A stretch of DNA of 64,000 nucleotides from Amia ocellicauda. Lineage: Eukaryota; Chordata; Actinopteri; Amiiformes; Amiidae. Shown piece after piece: positions 41,769-53,026 of this stretch. Both the position numbers and the translations under genes were made by a program. Positions within the stretch are counted from its first letter, which is position 1. Every line of letters begins with the position of its first letter. Under the pieces are notes generated by a model that saw nothing but the letters and a program-made list of their open reading frames with translations, did not search any database and was not told the DNA's origin. The stretch spans positions 248,001 to 312,000 of the forward strand of contig NW_027102664.1 of NCBI RefSeq assembly GCF_036373705.1. Direction: 5' to 3'.

Positions 41769-41841
41769 GTTTCTGTAGTGTAGTGGCTATCATGTTCGCC
41801 TCACACGCGAAAAGTCCCTGGTTCGAAACTTGGCGGAAACA
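41769..41841 (+). tRNA. tRNA-Val (CAC), probably pseudogene
   Basis: The T-stem is broken (CCTGG against CTTGG) and the B box is altered; anticodon CAC remains. Confidence 0.6.
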
Positions 41842-42066
41842 ACCCGCGGTGCACGCGTGCCAGTGCCGTGTTACCCGTCCTCATCTCTCTGCCCCATGGC
41901 CGGCCGTCGTTTTCTCTTCCTCGGAGTGGCAAGAAATCCTGACCTTGAGAACAAATGATCGCAGAAGGGTAGCTTTGCGAGGCGCTGGAACTGACACTTT
42001 TAAAATCGATACATGTCGTTGCTGTTGCAATACGACCGTAGCAGGATCGGTGACATTGCTGTTACT

Positions 42067-42072
42067 CTTATG
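42067..42072. other. Unoccupied version of the element insertion site
   Basis: GTTACTCTTATGTAGTTGAA is continuous, downstream of the tRNA-Val-CAC that ends at 41841. Confidence 0.87.
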
Positions 42073-42727
42073 TAGTTGAAGGCACAAAATAGCTCTGATA
42101 GTCTGGTGGTGACGGAAGACCACCAGCCGTTTGAACAAGCCATTCAGCATCACCTTGTTGGGCTAAGTGCAGGCACTGTCTGATCGCAGGGCGTCCTGCC
42201 TTTGAAAGAGTTTCCGAAGTATCCCGAAATCGGTGCACTCAGAGCGTCCGTCCGTCGACAGGTTGAAATTGTAAACGCTGGTGTAGCCACTTTTAATTAA
42301 AATCTGATGATGATGATGATGTTGTTGTTGTTCTTGTTGATGTTGTTGTTGTTGTTGTTGTTCTTGTTGTCGTCGTAGTCGCCGTCATTATTAATGTTAA
42401 AGTAAAGCAGTAGTTAGATTTGTTGCTACCGTAAGGTGTAGAAGGCACAATAGCTCTGTGATTGTCTGATGGTGGCACAAGACGAGCAGCAGCTGTTTGA
42501 ACAAGCCATTGAGCATCACCTTGTTGGGGTAAGTGTAAGTCTTGTCATTGCTCAGGGCGTTCTTCCTTTGAAAGAGTTTCCAAAGTGTCCTGATGTGCCC
42601 TTGAGCAATGCAAAATAGGTCAGTGAAAATAGAAACCTTTATCTCACAGGCTGGCCCACGGGAAACGCCTGTGTGCATTTTACCAGCCGGCTTCGATAGG
42701 AGTTATTCGAAACACCAGGACGGGTTG

Positions 42728-42800
42728 GTTTCCGTAGTGTAGTGGCTATCACGTTCGCCTAACGCACGAAAGGTCCCCGGTTTGAAACCGGGCGGAAAGA
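42728..42800 (+). tRNA. tRNA-Val (AAC), probably pseudogene
   Basis: The last acceptor pair is lost (CGGAAAG), the T-loop reads TTTGA and the anticodon stem has a mismatch. Confidence 0.6.
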
Positions 42801-43360
42801 GCCTGCTGTGGGCCGGCCCTTTTCGTCCTGCTTGCCCTCGTGGTTCCCCGGAGGTGGTAGGTGGCTTTCCTTCATTGGAGTTCCCGAAATTGTTGGACTC
42901 AGAGCGTCCGTCCGTCGACAGGTTGAAATTGTAAACGCTGGTGTAGCCACTTTTAATTAAAATCTGATGATGATGTTATTGTTGTTGTTGTTGTTGTTGT
43001 TGTTCTTGTTTTTCTTTTTGTCGTCGTGGTCGCCGTCATTATTATTGTTAAAGTAAAGCTACCGTAAGGTGTAGAAGGCACAATAGCTCTGTGATTGTCT
43101 GATGGTGGCACAAGACGAGCAGCAGCTGTTTGAACAAGCCATTGAGCATCACCTTGTTGGGGTAAGTGTAAGTCTTGTCATAGCTCAGGGCGTTCTTCCT
43201 TTGAAAGAGTTTCCAAAGTGTCCTGATGTGTCCTTGAGCAATGCAAAATAGGTCAGTGAAAATAGAAACCTTTATCTCACAGGCTGGCCCACGGGAAACG
43301 CCTGTGCGCGTTTTACCAGCCGGCTTCGATGGGAGCCATTCGAAACACCAGGACAGGTCG

Positions 43361-43433
43361 GTTTCCGTAGTGTAGTGGCTATCACGTTCGCCTCACACGC
43401 GAAAGGTCCCTGGTTCGAAACCGGGCGGAAACA
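43361..43433 (+). tRNA. tRNA-Val (CAC)
   Basis: Complete cloverleaf, same sequence as the gene at 9091. It lies about 207 bases before the CTTATG of copy D. Confidence 0.83.
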
Positions 43434-43640
43434 ACCCGCGGTGCACGCGTGCTAGTGCCGTGTTATCTGTCCCTGTAACGCGGCCGGCCATCCCTCGGAG
43501 TGTCAAGAAATCCTGACCTTGAGAACAAACAATCACAGAAGGGTAGCTTTGCGAGGCGCTGGAACTGACAGTTTTAAAATCGATACATGTTGTTGCTGTT
43601 ACAATACGACCGTAGCAGGATCGGCGACATTGCTGTTACT

Positions 43641-43646
43641 CTTATG
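43641..43646. repeat. Target site duplication CTTATG, left of copy D
   Basis: Abuts the AGTAGATAG start of copy D. Confidence 0.9.
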
Positions 43647-43831
43647 AGTAGATAGTAGGGTTTTATGGGCGCGGCCTATTTTGTTATGACGTATGCCCTA
43701 AGCTTATTAATATTCCTACGTCATAATTGGGAGGCGTGATTTTAGGTAGAGTTATTTCCTTAATTATTCCTACGTCATATCCGTCAGAAAGTGTACACCC
43801 ATAAAACCCTGAACAACAAGGCCGCCCATAA
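43647..43831 (+). repeat. Left terminal inverted repeat, copy D
   Basis: Same as copy B with one or two changes (TTTTGTTATGACG). Confidence 0.92.
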
Positions 43832-44946
43832 CCTGTTGTTCTTGTTTTTCTTGTTGGTCAACTGTAGAGTGTGAATGGGTCGGCTCTTCCTGTAGTGGTT
43901 GGGGGTCTTTTTTAAATATACATGTAATGGTTTAGTAAATCTAAACCGTTATAAGATCAACAAGTTCTGTTGTCTGTAATGGTCCCAGGTCTTAACAATG
44001 CCAGTTTTGAATAGTGCGTTTATCATATTCACACTGTCTCTGTCTGTCTCTCTCTCTCTCTCGCCCAATCATTTTATAAGATCAACAAGTTCTGTTGTCT
44101 GTTATGATCCCAGGTCCTAACAATGCCTGTTTTGCATAGGGTACTTATGTTATCCACACTGTATCTGGCTCTGTCTCTCCCCTCAAATTTAATAAAAAAT
44201 AAAATTAAAAAAGAGGGTGTGTGTGTGGGTGTTTGTGTGTATAGGTTAATTGTTTTTGTAAAAAAAAAAAAAAAAAGCTGTGGTTATATTTTATCTCTCA
44301 CATAATGTGTTCAGTCGTTTTACTTAAATACATTCTAGGGTCTTAAAGCTCATAAGAGTTAGACTTAAGATAAGGATATGCTTTTAAGGTATTTTAGCAG
44401 TCTCAATCCCTGATGATAAGGAATCGTTTAAAAAATAAAAACAACTGATCACTCAATGCTAAATAGATCACAACACTCAAGGCTAAATCACTCACACCAT
44501 GGGTGGCGGGGGTGGGCTCAGACAACAGTACGTATGGCATGTGGTATCAAAACATTCAGAATACTTTTAACCTATATAATTTATAAGCTTTGTAAAATAA
44601 ACCCAAATATCTCTTTTGCGGGGATAAACGCTGTTCTGAGTAGTTTGTGACTTGTTTAATACCAAACAAAGCATCGCTATTAAAAAAAAAAAAAAAATCA
44701 CTGTAAAAGCGCTAGTTATTTTAGATATTTATAGTTAGTTTCTTGGCTCAGGTTGTTTTTTAGCGCTTATAAAGGCCTGCAATATTCTTAGTGGTTTGTT
44801 GACTATAGGTCTTGATGCACAAAGGCCAGACCAGAACAATGCCTTACAAGCAGATCCGGCATGTGGCCATCAGTATAAGTATGAAGGTCTGGTCTTCAGC
44901 TCGACAGACTCATACTGACCTTTCGATTTAAGACTAAAGATCAACA
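43832..44946. other. Left non-coding region, copy D
   Basis: Same simple repeats and the 125-bp-period direct repeat as copy B. Contains the TATA-like box at 44767-44775. No gene is supported. Confidence 0.6.
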
Positions 44947-46982
44947 ATGTCCGGAAACAACATCAGCGACTTCGATTTAAACGAGTTTTTAGGCAAGTCT
45001 TCAGATTATTTTCATTGACTCAGAGCGTGTTGTGTGCATGTATTGTAAATAAGGCTATAACATCTGTTTTAAGTTCTGTGAAATTATTTTTCAGCCAGTC
45101 AACAGGAGTTAATTCCCAACGCTGAGGAGATCATCTGGAACAACGACGGTAAGATTTTTGTGTTTGCGCTCATGGGTTCTTATGTATGGGTGTGTGTGGT
45201 TTTGAAGCGGCTCATTAGAGTTATGAAAACGTTTTAATATATATTAATGCCGGTCTCTTTAATTACACAGAAACTATCGAAAGGCCTATGATTAATGTCT
45301 CGACCAAGAGAAGTGGTTGTCCCTAGACAGGCTGTCTGCCGACCGGGTAAGAACTAAACCCCTGTTTGTTTGTATAACGTTTCTGTAAGATGTTTGAGTC
45401 CAGTTTTGTTAATTTAAAAAAAATTATCCTGTCTAACAGTATTAAGAAACGTGGTTCGAGACAACGAAAGGCCTTCCACATCGAGGGCTTGTTTCGTTTT
45501 ACCTTCGAGAACCGTAACCTTTCAAGAATCTCAATGGCCCTCAGCCCCGGTATCTGATAGCTGTGAGTATATGTCTGCAGCCTGTAAGAGGTTAAAGCTT
45601 TTTATAAAGCGGTGTGGTTAAAGGTTAAACATGTCTCTTACCTTCACAGCGGTGCAAAAAGCTAAACCAGCCGAAAAACATAAGAAATGATTATTCTGTG
45701 GAGGTAAGTAAGATCTTTCAAACTTTAATGTTTTTAAAAGGGCTTTGTTTGCCCGTTGAGGGCTAATATTTAAGCGATGGGTGACCGTTTCCTGTAGGGC
45801 GGGGGGTTCTGGGAAAGATCTTTAGAAGTCCGGACAGGTCTAGGCTTGTTTCTGGGGAACGTGTTTAGAAATGACCGATTGCCATATCGTCTGGTTAGGA
45901 AGTAAAGCCGTCCGAAAGGGTTTAGTAAGTTGTTTGGCTTATCTCCCGCTATTATACTTCTGTTTTAAAGTGGTTGTAGGAAAAGGCTTGAAGGTGTTCA
46001 TTGTATTTAATATTTAAACAGATCGTGAAAACGTTTGTGAAACAGGAAGTCCCGGGATCAGGAAGCGTTTACACTTGGAAGGTTCGTTTAAAAATGAAAT
46101 GTTGTTGTGTGTGTGTGTGTTTTATTAACAATATTACAGTTTTTAAAGAAACATTTAATAAAACAGTTTATTTACAGCGGCTTCTCTGTTTTACATTTAT
46201 TATCAAGTCCTAATAAATATATTGTCTGTAAATAATAAGGCGTTGTAGTGAATGTCTAAGGCTATTTTCAAAGGTCTAAAAAAGCTAAAGGTTTTGAATG
46301 TCCTGGACATGTTGTTTTAAGTTTGATTTCTGTCGCCGTTTAAAGATGTAAATGTAATGTATATTTTTATTCTTCCCAAGACTCTTGGGATAGTCATTCT
46401 GTGGATGAGCTATTGAGGACAATTACCCCGTCTAAGTGGGATCAAACATCTTCCCCGGTGAGATCACCGAGAGGATCCCCCACGGTGGTCTTGGAGACCC
46501 CCCAACATCTACTCAGGCCACAGCCTTCTGGGGGTAATTCAACACCCCAGATTCAGCCCGCCGCATTGTCGGGCGGAACAAATACAGGCATCCAACAACC
46601 TCAGGGGTCGCCGTCAGTCAGGGCTGACACACCACCCAACGACGGCCTGGTTTCAACATCGTCCCCCCAGACCCGTTTCTTGGCTACAGAAACGCGGAAC
46701 AGTACCCTGCGCTTGGCCAGGGTGTTACCGCAAAGGCCTTCTTGGTCTCCGTCCATGAGTATACGCTCGCTCCCTGCCTCCTTCGACTGAGATTTACCGG
46801 AGCGACCATCCTTTGAAGCTGAGCCAGGCCACCAGCCCCCGGAGCTACTTCCTGAAGGTTGGCATGAGTTGCTACATACTTTGTTACAAAATCAAAGACT
46901 TGTGTTAGTGGGGCAAAACCTGGTGATAGAGAGCCAAAACACCCTTATTAATACCCTTACTAACGAATTGTACCGTATTTAA
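44947..46982 (+). pseudogene. Seven-exon gene, copy D, broken
   Basis: Exons by comparison with B: 44947-44992, 45095-45148, 45271-45346, 45440-45562, 45650-45703, 46022-46081 and 46381-46982. Exon 3 lacks 8 bp (shared with copy E), which shifts the frame. Exon 5 has CGA to TGA near 45688 and the last exon has CGA to TGA at 46788-46790. Confidence 0.6.
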
Positions 46983-47144
46983 TGTTTTAATAGACACAAA
47001 ACGCCTTACTATTGTGGGTTGTTGGAAAAATAAAAAATAAATTAAAAAATGTCCTGACTTGGTAAAAGAACTCACAAACTAAAGGATTATGAACAAGCTA
47101 GGGCCCCAAAAAGACCTTCCCGAGAGAACATCCCCGGCCCTGTT

Positions 47145-47963
47145 GTGAACTCCTCTGATGTCCCAATGAACCTGGAACTATTACAAATGATAAATAATTT
47201 AAATAACCCCCAATTACCACCGATAGAATGTGAATTAACAGACTTACCGGTGAACCCCGACCTGTTACAGATGGTCAATGATCTAAATAACCACCTCCCA
47301 CCGGTAGCGCTTATAGAGGTTCACCCCCTAGTTCACCCCGATTTGTTTGAAATGGTGGAGGCTTTGGAGGAGCTACCCCGACCAAATTCTGCCCCTATTA
47401 TAAATGATTTGAGACAATTAGAACACAGGATGGCGGCAGAAGCAGCCATCACTATAGAGGAGGGTCTTGACATTAACCGGTTGGATATCTTTGAAGGACT
47501 TTTACAGGCTTTAAATGAGCCTCCTCAAAAAGGGGGTTTTGTAGATGTCAGCAGTGGGGGTGTTCGGAATGTGGAGGGTTCTGAGACTGATAAGGCTGTG
47601 GAGGTCATGCTCTGTGAGAATGTAGGGGGTGAAGGCTATGTTCAAAATGATGATGTGTCCAAGAGTACCAGTGATCCCGTGATTATAGATAGACCGGCCT
47701 ATAACAATTTTGAAATGATTCAGCGTTTTAATTTTGCAGAACTTTTAAATTGTGACAATTATGCAGAAATATTTGTCAACATACACGAGGCCTTGCAGAA
47801 AATGCTTGAACAGGTTGCTGAAAGGGTCAGACCTCGAGATGTTGTACAGTTAGAACTCAGAGGGGATGATTTGTTTAGCAACCTATCTGTAATGCTGAGT
47901 GGAGATAATTTAGATGTCTGGCTAAAATCGAAGCGTTATTGCAAAGTAACGCAGCCATCTTAG
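47145..47963 (+). CDS. Acidic ORF, probable N-terminal part of PolB, copy D
   Basis: Open at 272 codons; see copy B. Small substitutions only. Confidence 0.5.
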   Translation: MNSSDVPMNLELLQMINNLNNPQLPPIECELTDLPVNPDLLQMVNDLNNHLPPVALIEVHPLVHPDLFEMVEALEELPRPNSAPIINDLRQLEHRMAAEAAITIEEGLDINRLDIFEGLLQALNEPPQKGGFVDVSSGGVRNVEGSETDKAVEVMLCENVGGEGYVQNDDVSKSTSDPVIIDRPAYNNFEMIQRFNFAELLNCDNYAEIFVNIHEALQKMLEQVAERVRPRDVVQLELRGDDLFSNLSVMLSGDNLDVWLKSKRYCKVTQPS

Positions 47964-49093
47964 CTGATGAAAGTCTGTCTCTGGTAATGAATGTGGTTCG
48001 TAACCCTGAGGGTGGGGCGCTTAGAAGACTGTCGAAATGCTTGAAGAACGACATAATTAGGACCAAGCTCAGGCAATTAGTGGTGAGTTCCAGTGGGGAC
48101 AATAAGCTCTGTTTTGCTTACAGTTTAATAAAACTACTCACCCCCGACATGCCTGAACCCCAAGCTCTGCAAGAGGCTTTAATGCTTCATCAGAGGGCCG
48201 GCTTAAACTCTCAACAGATGGTTGCCTTTTCAGACATCACCAAGTTTGAGGAGTTGTTGTCTTTAAAAATTGTTGTGTGGTACCGTTGTGAGGTAAAGGA
48301 AGTATTTGTGAAATTTCAGACACATCCTGAAACCCATACACAGACACTGTTTCTCTTCCTAAGTGATAGTCATTACTTTGGAATAAAGAGTTTGACGGCT
48401 TTTTTGGGTTGTTCGTATGTTTGTCATTGGTGTTATAAGGCCTTCAATGATAAGCTTAAGCACCGCTGTGACGGTTACTGTAACGTCTGTTTCAATCCGC
48501 AATGTCGTAAGGGTTTGGCCCCTACCATCCGATGTAAAGATTGCTTAAGGATTTGTCTCTCAGCGTTCTGTTTTTCCGAGCATAAGGTACAGAGGGCCGC
48601 TGCTGAGGGGGTTAAAAAACGGAGTTATTGTGATCAAACTAAATATTGCCCGCAGTGTTGCCTCCAGTACCGTTTTCATGAGGTTAAACCACACAAATGT
48701 CTGGAGCCGAGATGCAGGATCTGTAATGCTGATTTAACCCCGGGGTCCGAACACCAGTGCTTTATTCAGCCGGTTAAAAAGGAGCCGCCGCACAACCGGT
48801 ATGTCTTTTTTGCTTTTGAATGCCGGCAAGAAAACGGGGTCCACGTTGCTAATTATATACACTGTATTGACATGTTGGATCGTGAGTGGTCAGCTAGCGG
48901 TGAGAGTTGTGTCAGGGATTTCTTTACGCGGTATCGCGGTCCAAAATACCTCAATTACACATTTATTGCCCACAATGCTAAGGGTTATGATTCTTACATT
49001 TTGATGAAGTATCTGGTGGAAAATGGGGTGACCCCAAAAATAATAGCTCAGGGTAGCAAGATCATGTGTTTCACCGACGAAGCTTTCAACTAA
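47939..49093 (+). pseudogene. PolB, zinc-finger and first exonuclease part, copy D
   Basis: 384 open codons ending at the shared in-frame TAA (49091-49093). No ATG starts this frame: it is entered from the acidic ORF by a -1 shift in the overlap near 47909-47963. Order: a region with DNKLCFAYSLIKLL, then about 14 Cys in CxxC pairs and His residues (zinc ribbons typical of Polinton PolB), then Exo I and Exo II (HNAKGYD). The Exo I motif reads FFAFECRQ: the first catalytic Asp codon is GCT at 48812-48814. In family B polymerases this Asp holds a metal ion and its loss usually abolishes proofreading. Confidence 0.87.
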
Positions 49094-49123
49094 CGTTACA
49101 TAGACTCGTTAAATTTCCTCCCC

Positions 49124-51277
49124 ATGAAATTGAGCGCTTTGCCTAAGGCTCTGGGTTTTGAGGCTCAGAAGAAAGGTTGGTTCTGCCATTTTTTTAATAC
49201 TAAGGACACTCAAAATTATCGAGGGTCCTACCCGCCCGCCTCTTATTATGGGGTTGATACTATGATGTCTCATGAGAGGGAGGAATTCTTTAAATGGTAC
49301 AATACGGTTAAGGGAGGTGTTTTTGATTTCCGAGAAGAGATGGCCGCTTATTGTAAAAATGATGTGGTGATCCTTAAAGAAGCCTGTGTGCGTTTCTGCG
49401 CCGAGGTTATCAACACATCGGGTCTCGACCCTTTGCAAAGTGTGACCATAGCGTCTCTCTGCATGAAAATGTATCGGTCCAATTTCTTGCAGAAAAACAC
49501 TATAGCGGTCACCACTTCTGACAACTATCGTGCTAGACAAAATAACTTTTCGACTGTCTCCATACAGTGGCTGGAATACCTGAGTGCCCGGGATAACATC
49601 TTCATCAGACATGCTTTAAATCAAGGGGAAGTCAAAATGGGGCCTTACTACTTAGACGGTTTTAGCAACGTGTCCGGGCGGCGTACCGCTTATGAGTTTG
49701 CTGGTTGTATTTACCATGGCTGTCCTCAGTGCTTCGACCCAAACACCTTTAACCCCGTAACACAAAAACTCTGCGGTGATATGTACTATGATTTCCAGGA
49801 ACGAATTGAAACTTTAAAAAACACCTATGGTTTGAACGTGCTGGTGATTTGGGAACACGAGTGGACGACCCTGAAGCAACAGGATGCGGGGGTACAACGG
49901 TTTATGGAAACCTTGGACTTTCCTGAACGTCTAGAGCCCCGGGATGCGTTATTTGGGGGTCGTACCAACGCCCTCTGTTTACATTATGAGGTAAAGGAGG
50001 GTGAGAGAGTAGATTACTATGATTTCACCAGTCTGTACCCTTATGTCAACAAGACCAAAATGTACCCGGTGGGGCGTCCAACCATTGTTTATCGTGACTT
50101 TCTCGAAATCGGACATTACTTTGGTTTGATCAAAGTCACCATGTACCCTCCTCGCGAGCTGTTCTTACCCGTGTTGCCTTACAGGTGTTCGGGAAAATTG
50201 ATGTTCCCTCTGTGTAGAACGTGTGTGGAAACTGAAAATCAAACTACCTCTTGTCTGCACAGTGATGAAGAGAGAGCGCTGACGGGTGTCTGGTGTAGCA
50301 TTGAGCTTGACAAGGCGGTGGAGAAAGGTTACAGAGTCGGTAAGGTGTATGAGGTTTGGCATTTTTCTGAAAAACCTGATACTCTTTTTGCTGATTACAT
50401 TATGACCCATCTGAAAGGGAAACAGGAGGCATCGGGCTATCCCTCATGGTGTGTTGACTCCGCGGCCAAAGAGCGATACGTTCAGCAATATTTTGAAAAG
50501 GAAGGGATCCGTCTAGAGCCGGGGAACATAACTGTAAACCCCGCCAAGAGACAAATGTCCAAACTGATTTTAAACAGTCTGTGGGGTAAGTTTGGGGAAA
50601 GAAATTACCGTCTAAACACAACCTTGATTAAAACCCCTGAACAGTTTATAGAATTTATGTTTTCCAAACAACATGCAGTATCACACTTTCAATTCTTAAA
50701 TGACCACGTGGCACAGGTCCAGTGGAGGGCCCCTAAAGATTTCCCCACCAAACAGGGGAACGTTAATGTTTTCATAGCGGTTTTTACCACGGCTTACGCC
50801 CGGCTTGAACTGTACAACTTAATGGATCAGTTGCAGGAACGCACGCTCTATCATGATACTGACTCTGTAATCTTTGTCACCAGGCCAGGGGATTGGGTCC
50901 CTCCCCTCGGGGACTACCTTGGGGAGTTAACGAGCGAACTAGATCCTCAGGACCACATAGTGGAGTTTGTTTCAGGGGGTCCTAAGACTTACGCATACAG
51001 AACGGCTGCGGGTAAGACCTGTATGAAAGTTAAGGGTTTCACTCTGAACCATTGTAACAACAAGCTCATTAACATCAAGTCTCTGACGACCCTGGTAGAA
51101 AGTTTTGTAACCGAGAAAGACGCGCCTCCTCGTGAGATTATTACAGCCGGAAATCAGATCTATCGCAATAAAAAGGGGTACACGTTGGAAAATAGATCAC
51201 TAAACAAACGGTTCAGGGTGGTGTACAATAAAAGAGTCTTGAAGACTGATTATACCACTCTGCCTTATGGATATTAG
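49124..51277 (+). CDS. PolB, Exo III and polymerase part, copy D (717 codons open)
   Basis: Protein-primed family B DNA polymerase, which would copy the linear element from its TIR ends using a protein primer. In order: Exo III YCKND (residues 76-80), motif A DFTSLYP (around residue 300, 50021), motif B KLILNSLWGKFG (around 480), motif C HDTDS (around 577) and a C-terminal thumb region. The frame is continuous with the preceding segment apart from one TAA ten codons before this ATG, so this is the C-terminal part of a gene once about 1,370 codons long. The stop overlaps the ATPase start (ATGGATATTAG). I cannot tell from sequence whether a shorter product starts here. Confidence 0.9.
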   Translation: MKLSALPKALGFEAQKKGWFCHFFNTKDTQNYRGSYPPASYYGVDTMMSHEREEFFKWYNTVKGGVFDFREEMAAYCKNDVVILKEACVRFCAEVINTSGLDPLQSVTIASLCMKMYRSNFLQKNTIAVTTSDNYRARQNNFSTVSIQWLEYLSARDNIFIRHALNQGEVKMGPYYLDGFSNVSGRRTAYEFAGCIYHGCPQCFDPNTFNPVTQKLCGDMYYDFQERIETLKNTYGLNVLVIWEHEWTTLKQQDAGVQRFMETLDFPERLEPRDALFGGRTNALCLHYEVKEGERVDYYDFTSLYPYVNKTKMYPVGRPTIVYRDFLEIGHYFGLIKVTMYPPRELFLPVLPYRCSGKLMFPLCRTCVETENQTTSCLHSDEERALTGVWCSIELDKAVEKGYRVGKVYEVWHFSEKPDTLFADYIMTHLKGKQEASGYPSWCVDSAAKERYVQQYFEKEGIRLEPGNITVNPAKRQMSKLILNSLWGKFGERNYRLNTTLIKTPEQFIEFMFSKQHAVSHFQFLNDHVAQVQWRAPKDFPTKQGNVNVFIAVFTTAYARLELYNLMDQLQERTLYHDTDSVIFVTRPGDWVPPLGDYLGELTSELDPQDHIVEFVSGGPKTYAYRTAAGKTCMKVKGFTLNHCNNKLINIKSLTTLVESFVTEKDAPPREIITAGNQIYRNKKGYTLENRSLNKRFRVVYNKRVLKTDYTTLPYGY

Positions 51278-51938
51278 CGGTGGTTTTGATAACAGACTTC
51301 AACACCCTTTCTCCTGTATTATAGCCGGTCCCTCCAATTCGGGGAAGAGCTATCTTATAAAGAACATCATAGAAGATGTGGACGCAACCGTGTCCCAAGC
51401 TCTTGACAACATAGTGTGGCGTTACTCTTGCTGGCAACCTCTCTACGATGATTTGGCTTCGAAAAAAAATAATCTGAAATTTGTGCAAGGTCTCCCCGCC
51501 TCGTTGTGTGACGATGACTTGTTCCCGCCCGGTCAAACTAATCTAGTGATCCTTGATGACCTGATGGAGCAGGCCGGTGACAACAGTGAAGTGGAAAAAG
51601 CTTTCACAAAGTACACTCATCATAGGAATTTAAGTATTATTTATTTAGTTCAAAATCTATTTTTTCAAGGTAAAAAAAGCCGCACTATTAATTTAAATGC
51701 CAATTATATAATTCTTTTTAAATACCCCAGAGATAAACTACAGGTCACCGTCTTGGCTCGTCAAATGTACCCTAACCAGACCAAGTTCTTTTTGGAGGCA
51801 TTTGAGGATGCCACCAAAAAACCCTACGGGTACTTGATTGCGGACTTAAAAGCACAAACCCCAGAAGACTTTCGCCTCAGAACAGGTTTGTGCCCGCCCG
51901 ATTGGCCGGCAGTGTATGTGCTAAAGAAAAGGAAATAA
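51267..51938 (+). CDS. A32-type genome packaging ATPase, copy D
   Basis: 223 aa, intact. It belongs to the FtsK/HerA-like packaging ATPases of Polintons, poxviruses and relatives, which pump DNA into the capsid. Walker A GPSNSGKS lies at residues 21-28, Walker B LVILDDLM at 93-100, and a conserved IIYLVQNLFFQ segment follows. The ATG overlaps the PolB stop by 11 bases, so no other start is likely. The stop is followed after six bases by the next ATG, part of a closely packed rightward group. Confidence 0.92.
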   Translation: MDISGGFDNRLQHPFSCIIAGPSNSGKSYLIKNIIEDVDATVSQALDNIVWRYSCWQPLYDDLASKKNNLKFVQGLPASLCDDDLFPPGQTNLVILDDLMEQAGDNSEVEKAFTKYTHHRNLSIIYLVQNLFFQGKKSRTINLNANYIILFKYPRDKLQVTVLARQMYPNQTKFFLEAFEDATKKPYGYLIADLKAQTPEDFRLRTGLCPPDWPAVYVLKKRK

Positions 51939-51944
51939 ATAAGA

Positions 51945-52280
51945 ATGTCTGTTCGGATTAAAAGAAATCTGCCGCTTTTGCAAATGTTATTTGAGGGGAG
52001 CCCGCGCCATAGGAAAGCTGTGCTGGCAGGGGCCCCCTCGGATTTGATCGAGACCCTGTGTGAAATAGCTTTTAACATCTTACGCGGTAATATACCCCTA
52101 ACCCCTTCTCAACATTCTAAACTCAAAAAACAAAAAGCGGTTATCAAGATCATCGCTAATAAGAAGTATTCTATTAAAAGAAAAAGAAAGAAGATTAATC
52201 AAACCGGGGGTTTTATAGGACCGCTGTTGAGCATAGCCGTGCCTTTCCTAACCAGTCTTCTAGCTTCCAGAGTGGGTTAA
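51945..52280 (+). CDS. 111-aa basic protein with hydrophobic tail, copy D
   Basis: I do not recognise a named family, though the position between ATPase and the 247-aa protein is constant in the array. Residues 60-88 are strongly basic (KKYSIKRKRKKINQ). The last ~20 residues, GGFIGPLLSIAVPFLTSLL, form a Gly-led hydrophobic segment. That combination resembles adenovirus pX-type core or membrane-active peptides; this is inference from composition. Kept open in B, C and D while neighbours decayed, although its short length may explain that. Confidence 0.62.
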   Translation: MSVRIKRNLPLLQMLFEGSPRHRKAVLAGAPSDLIETLCEIAFNILRGNIPLTPSQHSKLKKQKAVIKIIANKKYSIKRKRKKINQTGGFIGPLLSIAVPFLTSLLASRVG

Positions 52281-52282
52281 TA

Positions 52283-53026
52283 ATGGAATATGCTCAGAAA
52301 ATTTTTTTGATCCCTCAGGAGCAGCTTGAGAAACTGAGAAAAAATGTTGTCGGGCCAGAGCCCATTAGACAAACGGCCGAAAACAACCTGGACTCTGAAA
52401 TGAAAGCTATACAGGCCAGGGCCGATTTAAATCAGTATTCCAAAGCCCAGTTGTATACCAACACGTTACAGCGCTACCTCCGTCTGGTTAGACAGGGTGA
52501 AAAAGATCAAAACATTTTAACTTTAACCATGGCCTCTCAAGAAAATGGTTCTGGGGCTGATGCGGGGGGAACGGTTGATAAAGATGTTGCGGTGACCGAA
52601 CCTGTAGAGAGTTCAGAGGGAGATGTTGTAACGGATGTTTTGAGAAACATGCCGGCCAGAAGCAAAAGACATGCAGAATATATCCTGCACAAAATGGTTC
52701 AGAAACCGCGGGTAACGGCTTGGAATGAACAGGGTGAATTTGTTTTTAAAGGACAACTGATCAAAGGTTCACACATGTTTGATTTGTTGAAGAGTGTCAC
52801 TAGCACTAATAAGGTACCCGATAGTCGCCGACCTGTAGGCTGGAATGCTTTCCTACAGGCGATGGCCTGTCTGAACATGCCCCAATCCACAGTTCCTAAC
52901 CAGGAAACGCGACAAAAAATCCGTCTGTGTAAAGAGGTGGAGCCTGATCTGACTCCGATATCTCATTACTCTGACCGTGCTGAGCGACCATCCTCAGGAT
53001 CTATCCATCGTTGGGAAGCTTATTAA
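52283..53026 (+). CDS. Conserved 247-aa protein of unknown function, copy D
   Basis: The ATG follows the previous stop by two bases (TAA-TA-ATG). Residues 1-75 look helical and may form a coiled coil (QEQLEKLRKN through QRYLRLVRQ). A Gly/Ser/Glu-rich linker (residues 85-115) follows, then a compact domain with RSKRHAEYILHKM, WNEQGEFVFKGQLIKGSH and RRPVGWNAFLQAMA. This pattern recurs in many Polinton-type elements that I know of only as an uncharacterised virion-associated or late protein. Enzymatic motifs are not visible. Confidence 0.62.
   Translation: MEYAQKIFLIPQEQLEKLRKNVVGPEPIRQTAENNLDSEMKAIQARADLNQYSKAQLYTNTLQRYLRLVRQGEKDQNILTLTMASQENGSGADAGGTVDKDVAVTEPVESSEGDVVTDVLRNMPARSKRHAEYILHKMVQKPRVTAWNEQGEFVFKGQLIKGSHMFDLLKSVTSTNKVPDSRRPVGWNAFLQAMACLNMPQSTVPNQETRQKIRLCKEVEPDLTPISHYSDRAERPSSGSIHRWEAY

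Larger units (their letters stand above)
40820..43640. repeat. tRNA-Val tandem array between copies C and D
   Basis: 2.8 kb with four tRNA-Val sequences in the order AAC, CAC, AAC, CAC, spaced 639, 959 and 633 bp. Microsatellites lie at about 41366-41410, 42303-42370 and 42966-43020. It is almost identical to the D/E spacer. No protein gene is supported. Confidence 0.87.
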
